DNA of 64,000 nt from assembly GCF_002775205.1 (NCBI RefSeq), contig NC_036450.1:19098479-19162478 (forward strand). The letters are read 5' to 3'. The notes beneath the pieces were generated by a model. The model was not told where the DNA came from and searched no databases. It saw nothing but the letters and a program-made list of their open reading frames with translations. Origin of the DNA: Xiphophorus maculatus (taxonomy: Eukaryota; Chordata; Actinopteri; Cyprinodontiformes; Poeciliidae). This document shows, one piece after another, positions 14,101-23,000 of the stretch (position 1 is the first letter of the stretch; every line of letters begins with the position of its first letter). The position numbers and the translations under genes were made by a program.

Positions 14101-17100
14101 CAGAGGACCCGGTCACTCTGAGACCATCAACATCAACTACCTGCTGTCGTCTCCAGGTAAAATTAAATAAATTAAAAATTAAATAAGTTAGGGCCGGGCG
14201 ATGAATCGATTTTTAGTTTTTGAAGCTGGGTTTTTCTAAAAACAAATTTGTCGCCAATGCACCCTTCGGGTTTCCATAGTTCACTGTGATGTTAGCCCAT
14301 CATCTTGCCTCAAAACTGTGTCTTACAGCTTCTATTTATTTGGACTTTGAATTGAAGTCAAGTCTATGCCAGAATATTTGGACCAGAATAAGATTTTATT
14401 TTAATTAATTGAAGTTGTATGACAATAAAGTTGAATAAGGCGTTAATATTATCGGAACAAAGTCATGAAATTAAGAAAACAAGGAAGTAATTTTATGAAC
14501 ACAAAAAGCTAAAAAATTAAAATGAGGAATGTTGAGCGTCTTGTAAAATTATATTTTGGGATAAGTTTCACAGATAAGGAAATGTTTAATCTTTTAACAC
14601 ATGAGCATCAAGTTATTGGTAGCTCTTGAAGAAAGAGACACACAGACTGACAGATTCTTTTTTTTTTTTCAAAAGAATCAAGTCAGATCTGCACAACAGA
14701 GTCTTAGGGTTATATTTAGAAAAAAAAATTATGAGAATAAAGTCATAAGATTATGACTTTATTCTCGCAATTGTTTTATTTTATTTTCTCCTATTTTTTC
14801 TAGTATGAAAATATCACAGATTTTATTTTTAGGCCTATTTATTGCCCAGCCCTAATATAAACACACAGGAAATAGGACATGAAAACTCCAGTTTTCTGCG
14901 TGTGTTGTAGATGAAGCAGGCCGGCCGCCGGGTCGGGAAGGCTGTGATCCTCTGCTTCGATCCTTCCGGACCCACGAGCAAACCAGTGTCTATCATGGTG
15001 AGACAGCCTGCTCGGCGTTGGCATAATTCTCCATAACACTCCAATCGAACCCATCGCTGTTGTTTCAGTCTCCTCAGAAGTGAAACATCAGGCTCAGTCG
15101 GAGAACGACGCCGACTCCGTCTGCAGCAGCTCCGAACGGAGCGTCTCCGGCGCTCCTTCCCGGTTGGTCCCGGGCCACCGGATGTGGGCCACCCGCAACG
15201 GGCGCCACGTCCTGGGTTTGATCGAGGACTACAACGCCCTCCGCAAGCAGATCTCAGAGGGGAGGAAGCTGTCACGGAGCATGGACGCACAGCTGCACGA
15301 GTGTCTGCACGCGCTCAGACAGCAGGGCTCTGACAACCAGGTAGCGACCGCGCCGTCGTGCTGAAGCTTCTTTAGGAATGATACGATGAGACCAGCAGTT
15401 TGGTTTTCTGTATTTAGATGAGAGAAAACCAGCATTTGAAGAGTTTATCCAGCAGCAGCAACACCATGCAGCAGGTGCTGGAGGAGGCCGGCCGGCTGCT
15501 CAAGCTGCTATGGAGGGTCTCTCTGCCGGCTGCCAGCACAGCAGGGGGCAGCGCCGGCAGCCAGCAGGTGGGAACCAGCTCACACGCCGTGAACCCTCTC
15601 ACTAATGAAGCTTCTGAAGACCCGAACCTCCTCTGCTCTCCTCCGAATCAGGATGAGCTGCTGAAGAACGAGATCGCCAGACTGAAGAACAGATTATCTC
15701 AGCAGGAGAGGATGCTGAGCGGAGCCGTGAAGCGCCTGCGGACCACCAACCAGCTCAAAGAGGGGATGGAGAGAGTCATCATTGACCAATGTAGGACGTT
15801 ATAAACTATTTTACAAGTTTCACAGCAAATGTACTTTTTAGGGCCCAAATTAAGGATTATTCTATTAGTCAGTAATTCTATTCATTATTTTTATGAAATA
15901 AAACATTTTTGACATTCTGCAGATCTTTCATTTAAGCTGTTTTTATATAGTATTAGAAATGTAAATAAGTAATTGGATTCTTTTTTTAGATAAAATAAAC
16001 ATTTTATTGCAAAGCTCAGCCCCTTCTCCTAGACTAAATAATAATAGTGTAGAATTAACCTGCTTATTACTTTTTGGATTAACTGATAACACTAGTGTAG
16101 CTTAGATTAATTTTTTTTTTAACCTTAAATGCAAGATGTATATATTTTTGTAAAGCCTTGATTTATTTTTTCTGTGTTTAACTTTCAGAAAATGGCCTTT
16201 TTTAGAGTGTATAAATCGGTTTACGATTAATCGATGATTAAATTAGTTGACAATTAGCTCAATATTTTTTATTTTACAAGGCCAACTTATTACAAACCGT
16301 TAGTTCACCATTAAAACCCTTCCACTGTCTTCCAGTGTCTCTGACTCATGGAGTGTTGAAGAAAGCTCGGGGGAATTTAGAGGTGAGTTCACACTCTGCA
16401 GTTTTCTCTGGTTTTTCGTCCTCGGCGGTAAATTGTCCTTCAGTGAATCCTTCTTCTTTGTCCTTTCTGTGACGCAACATTAGACAAATTACTGCACCCT
16501 CTTTGGGCAGAAAAGCCCGTCTGGAGAAGCAGGTGCAGGTCAGTGCGGTTGGGTTGCAGGCCGAGACTTTGCATGAGTTTCATGAGCTCTCGCATGAGGT
16601 GGAAGCAAATTGGAAACGTAGTTGTAACTACAGACTTTAATGTGTTTTATTAGGATGTTGTAGACCAACACCAGACAGCGTTTGAGTATGAAGTAGATGG
16701 AAAAGTTGTTCATAAATCAAAAATATTAAGTGTTCATTTTGTTGGCTAAACAGGGAATCCATTTGTGGACATTTTTATTTAGCTTACTATAAAAAGCATG
16801 CTCCTTTCAGAATAAGAGAACTTTATGCTGGTCTTTCACATCAAATACTACATTAAAGTTTGTAGCGTGACAAAAAGTGAAAGCATTAAAATAATAAATC
16901 TAGTTTTGTTACCTAGCTAAGATGTAAAACACAATAGCACCATAAAAACACAGCTTGTGTTTTAAAAAGGCAAAATTATATTTCCCATCACGGTAAGTCA
17001 CCATGTACTTTTTTTTTTCTTGGATTAGCATGATTCTGGAACTTGTCTTGCATGTTTGCAACCAAAAGTTTGATTTTCTCAGGGGGGTTTTCCCGTCCCT

Positions 17101-17257
17101 TAACTCACTATTTCATATGTGTGCTCCAGGAGGTTCCAGTCGGTGTGCAGTAGTGGAGGCTGAGCAGAGAAGTTTTCCTATTTCCAGTCTGACTGCAGAC
17201 AGAGACTCTGATTTATCGGGTGGAAACAGCGCTGCCTCTTCGCGCTGCAGCGACTGA
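1286..17257 (+). CDS. cdk5rap2: cdk5rap2, CDK5 regulatory subunit-associated protein 2 (3' part, 5'-truncated by window)
   Basis: Centrosomal coiled-coil scaffold. The family recruits and activates gamma-tubulin ring complexes through an N-terminal CM1 motif and docks on pericentrin/AKAP450 through a C-terminal CM2 motif. Twenty-six exons join in one uninterrupted frame (1,971 codons plus TGA at 17255-17257). The first exon opens with two bases of a split codon, so the gene continues upstream and CM1 is outside the window. Diagnostic blocks recalled from human CDK5RAP2 are present: the GDQTSYMSIC segment (exon 2), SLVKSQARELS (exon 11), DKQKENEKLRETL (exon 18), SRLVPGHRMWA plus GRHVLGLIEDYNAL (exon 22), LLWRVSLP (exon 23) and the CM2-like VIIDQLSLTHGVLKKARGN across exons 23/24. 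The paralogue PDE4DIP shares the architecture, but these blocks and the linkage to nup188 favour cdk5rap2. It is tail to tail with nup188. The encoded part is already longer than the whole human protein (1,893 residues from memory). Confidence 0.93.
3513..3815. mobile_element. Dispersed AT-rich repeat, probable MITE
   Basis: Starts AGGGCTGCGGCTATCGATTA and ends in ATAATTATTTCAACCC, giving weak inverted termini. The right half is closely similar to 470-540. Related but more diverged sequence lies at 15837-16262. Noncoding, within cdk5rap2 intron 4. Confidence 0.5.
5227..6772 (+). CDS. cdk5rap2: cdk5rap2 large central exon (window exon 7)
   Basis: A 1,546-nt exon with no stop in frame. It begins after an acceptor at 5225-5226 (phase 0) and ends in phase 1 before GTTAGA. 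It encodes about 515 residues with four or more recurring coiled-coil modules separated by polar low-complexity sequence. The modules share a pattern LQ(K/R)(A/S)L(Q/L)E(K/R/Q)SKLN.EL near 5790, 6010, 6360 and 6500, which suggests internal duplication. In the remembered human protein this region is much shorter and diverged. The repeated modules are visible here; their origin by duplication is inference. Confidence 0.85.
6818..7115. mobile_element. MITE with internal 38-bp tandem repeat (cdk5rap2 intron 7)
   Basis: The ends are inverted repeats: GATGGAGTATCAGGACCA at 6818 and its imperfect complement ending at 7115 (GATGGAGTATTAGGGCCA on the minus strand). The middle holds about 4.5 near-identical 38-bp units (6855-7020) rich in AATAAAGTCATAAG. 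There is no coding capacity. This is a non-autonomous DNA transposon of a family that recurs in the window (25242-25808 right end, 29095). Confidence 0.75.
7170..11643 (+). CDS. cdk5rap2: cdk5rap2 window exons 8-15
   Basis: Exons: 7170 (or 7173)-7274, 7657-7805, 8340-8734, 8833-9065, 9351-9402, 9861-10061, 10632-10804 and 11293-11643. Exon 8 encodes QVDLQDLGYETSGKSEND and exon 14 LAKELQEKNRLIQSLQSQI followed by SSHRSSQSDLS. Both resemble the paralogue PDE4DIP more than human CDK5RAP2 as I remember them. Exon 11 carries the SLVKSQARELSQLREQI segment typical of CDK5RAP2. Exon 8 has a tandem acceptor (TAGCAG), allowing one extra alanine. Confidence 0.85.
7944..8240. mobile_element. MITE fragment with GGGCGATGTGG terminus
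   Basis: Begins TAGGACTGGGCGATGTGG and resembles the left ends of the elements at 14189 and 25242. The right boundary is unclear. It lies in cdk5rap2 intron 9 (7806-8339). Confidence 0.45.
10206..10530. repeat. Probable dispersed repeat in cdk5rap2 intron 13
   Basis: Contains TCTCATTGAGAGTAAAAATC followed by AAGAGAGACCTGGCCAAGA, a string I recognise as a frequent fish interspersed repeat. An open frame of about 99 codons here has no family resemblance and is not called a gene. Confidence 0.35.
11644..12699. other. cdk5rap2 intron 15, nothing recognised
   Basis: 1,056 bp of AT-rich DNA between exons 15 and 16. It has a short AAAC run near 12453-12470. I see no coding exon and no clear repeat family. 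Confidence 0.6.
12700..15340 (+). CDS. cdk5rap2: cdk5rap2 window exons 16-22
   Basis: Exons: 12700-12825, 12924 (or 12927)-13040, 13119-13308, 13622-13740, 13944-14156, 14911-14997 and 15069-15340. Exon 16 (HLQEIRALRQRLEESIRTND) and exon 20 (LLSEIRHLRLQLERSIQTN) are two related coiled-coil repeats known from both CDK5RAP2 and PDE4DIP. Exon 22 has the strongly CDK5RAP2-like SRLVPGHRMWATRNGRHVLG. Intron 20 (14157-14910) is largely filled by a TIR-bounded MITE. Exon 17 has a second tandem acceptor (TAGCAG). Confidence 0.87.
14189..14854. mobile_element. TIR-bounded MITE in cdk5rap2 intron 20
   Basis: Left end TAGGGCCGGGCGATGAATCG and right end ATTGCCCAGCCCTA form terminal inverted repeats flanked by TA. 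The element is about 666 bp with no transposase frame. Positions 14733-14766 are a nearly perfect hairpin with 16-bp arms and a 2-nt centre, probably part of a second element nested inside. Confidence 0.7.
15418..17257 (+). CDS. cdk5rap2: cdk5rap2 C-terminal exons 23-26 with CM2
   Basis: Exons: 15418-15790, 16336-16382, 16511-16532 (or to 16538) and 17130-17257. Exons 23-24 encode the CM2-like C-terminus (MERVIIDQ joined to LSLTHGVLKKARGNLE), the part of the family that binds pericentrin/AKAP450 and calmodulin. A direct join of exon 24 to the last exon would stop after seven codons. The in-phase 22-nt micro-exon restores a 42-codon tail ending SSRCSD. Positions 15568-15651 inside exon 23 may be an 84-nt in-frame intron. 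Confidence 0.8.
15837..16262. mobile_element. Diverged AT-rich dispersed repeat
   Basis: Starts with TAGGGCCCAAATTAAGGATT and ends with GATTAAATTAGTTGACAATT, resembling 3734-3800. Noncoding, in cdk5rap2 intron 23. Confidence 0.4.
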
Positions 17258-18033
17258 ACCCAACGGAGCTCCTTCGTTTCAACCCGACGTTACCCAGCCT
17301 TCATGTCCCGCTGTAAAACCGTCACCTTGTCCCCCATAAATCCAAGCCTTTTTATACCTGAATTGCACAACTTTTGCCTTTATTTTAATTGTGGTACTAA
17401 AGCTGTAAAAGTTTATTTTAAAAACGATGCCTGTGTAAATAGCCATCCATGCAATGCAGCAAAAATATTTTCCTTTATCATTTTTTATATGACGAAAGTA
17501 TTTTACTACTGTTTTAGCTTGTGTAGGAGCTACTGTGAGACAAATATGTTCAAATGCAGTAAAAAGTATCATGATGATGAATCCAGGAAGTCTGTTTGAT
17601 TTAAAGGAAAAACAACCCTAACTGTGGTACAAAACTCCCTTTAATAGCATATACATTTTTGTTTGAAAGTACAAATTTTGGCCAACACTTCTGAAACAAA
17701 AACTAATTTAAAAAAAAAAAGAGTTTAACAAGGTCGTGCAGAGATTATATTTAAGTAGCACTTGAAACTTTTCTAGTCATAGTGACCTATAAAACTAGGC
17801 CTGGGAATGAAGAAGGACCATAGTCAGCCACTGATGAGGAATAGCACCAAGATCCCTACAGACTCCGTTCCTCATCAATATGAACCAGTTTGAAAGATAT
17901 CAGGCTGTCCTCAAGTTTAATATTAAATATTAAAGTCAAACGCCTTGAACCACAACTGTTCACCTCAAAATAGGGCTTTGATACTAGAAAAGGTTTTTTC
18001 TGAAAACATGTATGAAATGTAGTTTTTGTGCGT
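17258..18033. other. Convergent 3' UTR region of cdk5rap2 and nup188
   Basis: 776 bp separate the two stop codons. Minus-strand AATAAA signals lie at 17379-17384 and 17412-17417. Plus-strand ATTAAA variants lie at 17932-17937 and 17939-17944. If used, the two 3' UTRs overlap by several hundred bases in antisense. No coding sequence is seen. Confidence 0.55.
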
Positions 18034-20090
18034 TTATCTTTGAACAAGTCTGACAAAGGCCTGGACCAATTGGATGATGGGTTCCTGGCCTTCGTGGCTC
18101 GCCTTCGATCCGGGTGTGGAGGGTTTGGACTGAAGGGAGGGGAGCATGCCACTGGCTGGGGATGATGGTGAACCCCTCCTGAAGTGGCGCGACAGGCTGG
18201 AGAGAAGAGTGCTCTAAAGTGGGGGGGGGGGGGGGAATTTTGTTATTTTTAACTTAAAGTAATTGAAGAAACTAACACTAATGAGAAAACGTAAAAGGGA
18301 TTTAGATTAGCCATCAACAAATGAAATATTTTGTTACAAGTATTGGAGTGTTATCCTACAGCCACTAGGGGGCAGCAGCGAGTGGATGTTTATGCATATT
18401 TCACACATACCAAGGATCATTACAAGCAATAGGCTGCCATCTAGTGGACGCATGCTTACTATAAGATAGGAAATTACCTAATTAGCATCTACACAGCTAA
18501 TTTCATTTGTGTTCTTTTCAAGTTAAAATGTAAATAATTTAATATTAGTTTGATGGCAAGAAATTCCTCAAAAATGGAAAAACTTTGACTTTTAAACAGA
18601 CAATACACAATATTGGAATAAAGTTCAACCTTCTGCACAACCCAACAAAAATAAATTGGTACTAATTTCAGTATTTAACAAAAAACATAAGCGTTTACAT
18701 GTGAATTAACTATAAATCATTTTGGAGTGTGTGGTTTAAATCTGTTCAATTATATCTGTAATCAAGTGGTTAGATATTATTAAAATGTTTGGAGATTAAA
18801 TGCCGCATAGAATCTGCACATCAACACAAGCCAGATGGGCTTCACGGCCAACAGGACGGAGGTCTCACCAGTTCAGAGCTGAGCTCCTGTTTGAGCCTCT
18901 GTTTGTCACGAGGAAGGATGGCTGGATCTTTGAGACAGCGGACGGCCTGAGAGATCAGGACGTAGAAGCAGTTCTCCATGGTGAACATCAACAATGACCT
19001 GAAATCCAAAGGAAAATGTCACAAAAATTATGTGAATAAGAAACCGAGTCAATTTTATTACATGTGCATAAACTTAAAAACAAAAGCTTCACTTACTTCA
19101 GAGCCTGGATTTCCTCCAGTGAGGCCAGCGAGGCGATGCTCAGAGAGGCCGGCTCCTTCCTCTTCTCCATCTGAAAATAAGCAGCAGTAAGTCATCGTTT
19201 TTGAACTTTTGGTTGATCGACGCGGACCTTTCAGGCATCCCACAGCCCACCTCGCTCAGCGTGCCCAGGGCCACGTTGATGGTGGCCAGCAGGGTCCCGA
19301 ATGACGGCGCCACATCGGGGTCGAACGCGGGAGTCGTGAAGCTGAGCACAAACAAGGTCCTGTACTCAGCCAGATCCATACACTGAGAAACAAGATGGTC
19401 ACACTTAACATTTTATGATCCTGCTGATGTAGCTCAGTGTAAATAATCAAGACTAGTCATTTTATTGGGAACTCTTTCAGGCAGTGACCTGGTCCAGCAG
19501 TATCTGGCAGCAGTCTGGAGTGAAGTGCTGCAGTGTAGCCAAAGTTTTACTGAGGATCTTCAGCAGGCTGCACTGAACGGCCAACAGGGCCTTCTGCTCG
19601 GCCTCCTCTCTCTCTCCTCCTGATGATGATGCTGTTGCTGCTGCATCTTTATTCAAGGTCTGAGGCGGCCGCTGCGTCCTGGTGCCGGCGGGCAACGCCT
19701 CACCATTCTTAGACTGAACAGAAAATGCACATTTAGTGATGACAACATCCTCTTCATCTGATTTAAAGTAATAAAAACTCTCAGATCTTAACCTGCAGGT
19801 AATGGTGGAGCATCTTTTTGCTGTGGAGCAGGTATGTGCACGTCTGGCACAAGTAACAAAGGTTTATCTACAGAGAGAGCGACAAGAGAAATGGTGAATG
19901 AATTAAAAGAGTCTGCGGTTTTCGATGAGGCTGTGATTTCCGCCAGACTTGCCTGCACGTCTCTGAGCAGATTGGGGAGATGGAACTGCCACTCCTTGCA
20001 GAAGCTGGAGAGCTGCAGCAGAAATCCCACTGTGTGATCTGCCTCGTCTAAACAGGACAGGCTCTGCACGGTGCGCACCGCGTTCAGACA
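18034..20090 (-). CDS. nup188: nup188 exons 37-43 (C-terminus)
   Basis: Exons: 19953-20090, 19793-19867, 19489-19713, 19251-19382, 19097-19170, 18869-18998 and 18034-18213. Exon 38 (INLCYLCQTCTYLLHSKKML) needs the exon 37 donor to be GC (CAG followed by GCAAGT), giving a GC-AG intron of 85 bp. Exon 42 encodes FTMENCFYVLISQAVR. The last exon ends with a helix PIIQLVQAFVRLVQR and TAA. The last intron has a C15 polypyrimidine tract (minus strand) just before its acceptor. Confidence 0.94.
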
Positions 20091-23000
20091 CTGAGGGGAG
20101 AGGAAACACAAGGCGGGAACTTCCTGTGATCCGATCTCAACTATTTTAAGTTGTTTAGAGGCAGCCGTAGCAGCAAAACTACAGCTGTGAGCCTTTTCAG
20201 GAAAATGTCGTAGCGATAACGAGCTAATTAACAGGCTCGCAAACGGATGTCATGGACTACGATGTTATCAGGGGTCCAACCTGTAATATGCGTTCCTGAT
20301 GCACTCCAACAAAGTCCAGGGCTTCATTGATGAAGTTGTAGCGAAGCGTCTTGAGGAGACTCTCCATCAGAGACATGCAGAGGCGGTAAACGCCCGGCCA
20401 GCAGGCGGAGTCCTGCGACTTCCGAGAGAAACTCTGAGAAACACGAACCATCTGGTTATCAGAAAAATGATGCAGCTCTGAAATCTGGGTTAATATTGGG
20501 CCTGTAGGGAAATCTGCGATTTAACCGTTAAAAAAAAAGTCAGATAAAATTGTGACGCCGTCATATCGTCCACGCTGAGATGTGCTAATACAATCTTTTA
20601 TTTCTAAAAAAAAGTAAACATGAAAAGCTTCTCTGGATGAAACTGCTTATTATAAGGAGACTGACATTCTTCAAATCCTGTAAAAAAAAATAGACTTAAT
20701 CTATACTTTTCCAGTTTGTTAAGAAATCCTCTACAATAACTACACGCTGTTCCTTCAGTGTAAAGTTTGTTTTTTTACCTGCGATGTGCCGTTTGAGGAA
20801 ACCTCATACACGCTCAGCAGGGGCAGGCAGATGGTTTGAATGACGCCTGCTCCAGCAACAGCTGCTGCCCCCTAAAAAACATTAATAACCCCCCCCCCTC
20901 GTTCCTTTAGATTACAATGGCGTAGAAATGGAGTGTTAAGGTTTAGAGATGTACTTGTGTGTACCTGGGGAGTGCGGGCCAGCGTCAGCAGCAGGTGGAG
21001 CGCGGCCTCGGTGAAGAACAGGTTGTGTTTGCAGCGCAGGCTGATCTCCACGGCGCTCAGCACCGACGGCAGGACTGGGACCTTCCTCATCACCAACACC
21101 CAGTGCTCACCGTCCTCATCGCTGCGACACAGCTCTTTGGTCAAGTGCAAGGCGAGCACGCACACCTGACAGAGCAGGGAGAGAAAGACAACGGGGCGTG
21201 CTGAGCTGAAAACCGACCAAAATCTGAAACCTTCCGGACGAAGAGAGCTGCTCTCAAACATGACGCGTTCTCTCGCTCACCCCGTCTCTCTGGTCCTTCT
21301 GCAGACCGCAAGGACAGTCCGTCTCCATGCTGTCCTCCTGCTCCAGCAAGTCTCCCGTCTGACTCATGTGTCGGGTGTTGTCGATGAGCGCCAGCGCCTC
21401 GTCCTTCACCGTCTCGCATACGGAGAGCAACAGCTGGGGCAGCTGGGAAATATCTCCGCCTAGTTGGCCAATCGTGCAGATTTCAGCCACTGAACGTTTG
21501 ACTCAAGTACAGACAAAAGAAGAGGGACGTTTTGTACCGTTGAGACCCTGAATCTGAAGCACAGAGATGAGTGCAGAGAAGATTTTGGCTTTGGTCCGTT
21601 CCATCATCTGCTGGTCGGCCTGCAGGACGCTCTCCAGGATCAGGGCGAGGGGAGAGAGGATGTCAGGAGCCGCTGCCACCACACTACGCACAGAGAGAGG
21701 AGTTACAGAACTTAATCATGAAACGACACGCAGAGCAGCAGATAAATATTTAAGCAAAATCTTTCACCTGCAGGTACAAGAACCTAACTTGGTACAAATG
21801 TTCCCACGAGGCTTGCATTTGTGATTGAAAACTTCAAGATGGCAACCAAGAATAAATGTTTTATTACACTAAATGCCAATACTTATTATAGAGGAATACT
21901 TTCTGTCAGATCATTTTAAAATCATACATTTCTAAACATTAAAAAAATTGTAAAGGCTAACGCTGAACTGCTAGGCACAAATGATTTGCAGAAGCTAACT
22001 TTAAGCACAAAACAATCTAATAAAGTTAATGGTAAACATGTACGAAAAACAGCTAAAACTAACATTAAAGAAATGCAGAAGCCAGTGCTAAACACAAAAT
22101 TAGCAGAAGCTGATGCTAACCGCTAAAAGCATTAACAAAATTGTGGAAACAGGTGCTAAGGATAACAAAATTAGCTGAACCGAACACTAACTGCCTCTAA
22201 GTCTGAGTCACAGATTTTAGTCTCCTTCCAGGTGACGACTGGCGTTAGACTCCAGATTAGGAGTCTGACTAAGCTGCATGGTATTACTTTAAAGTTGTAA
22301 AAACAGGCTGAGCAAAGTCAAAACAGATTTTGTGACATAAAGCCGATTCAAATCATGAAAATGGAAATAATTGTTTTAAAAGGCTCAAAGACGGCGGCCA
22401 TCTTCTAAGATGCCATCCTGAAATTCAGGTGGCTAATGGGGAATATTATAGACGTACGACCTGGCATGCTAATTTTGATGCTTGTGTTCACATTTGAAAG
22501 ATTTTTACAGCAAGATGCAGCAGTACGTAGAAGATGTCAAACACACCTCCTCCACGGTTTCAGGAGGATAAGCAGGAGAGTAGCCATCATGGATCCCAGA
22601 CGAAGACAAGGCACAGATGTGGGTGTGGTGAGCTGCAAATCAGGAGAGGGAAAATTAGAACTGGATTAAAATGAAAAAAAAAAAAAATTTTCAAGCCACG
22701 ACTTACAGCAGCTTTAGTCCCGTCTAGAACATCCATAAACAGCTTCAGTTTGGTCGAATCCTCTGTTAGATGCATCACATCTGCCTGAAAACATCAGAGC
22801 ACGACGACTCAGATTTTATGTTTCTCTACCTAACTATCCAAATAAAACAGATTTCACCAACCAGTTTACAGAGAGAAAGAAAATAAAATAATAAATATTA
22901 ACATAACACACATGGGTGGTGGAAAGAATCAGCAGCATCCGCCACGCAGAAATCAGCATCTGTGTCTCTGGGAAGCAGCAGATGCCCTCCTCCTCCGTCT

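Noticed and set aside
14733-14766. Hairpin with 16-bp arms as a microRNA precursor
   Set aside because: It lies inside a transposable element and is built from the common AATAAAGTCATAA repeat.
21141-21419. Overlapping minus- and plus-strand frames of 60-90 codons over nup188 exons 33-34
   Set aside because: Alternative frames of GC-richer coding exons; nup188 splice sites and orthologue match explain the sequence.
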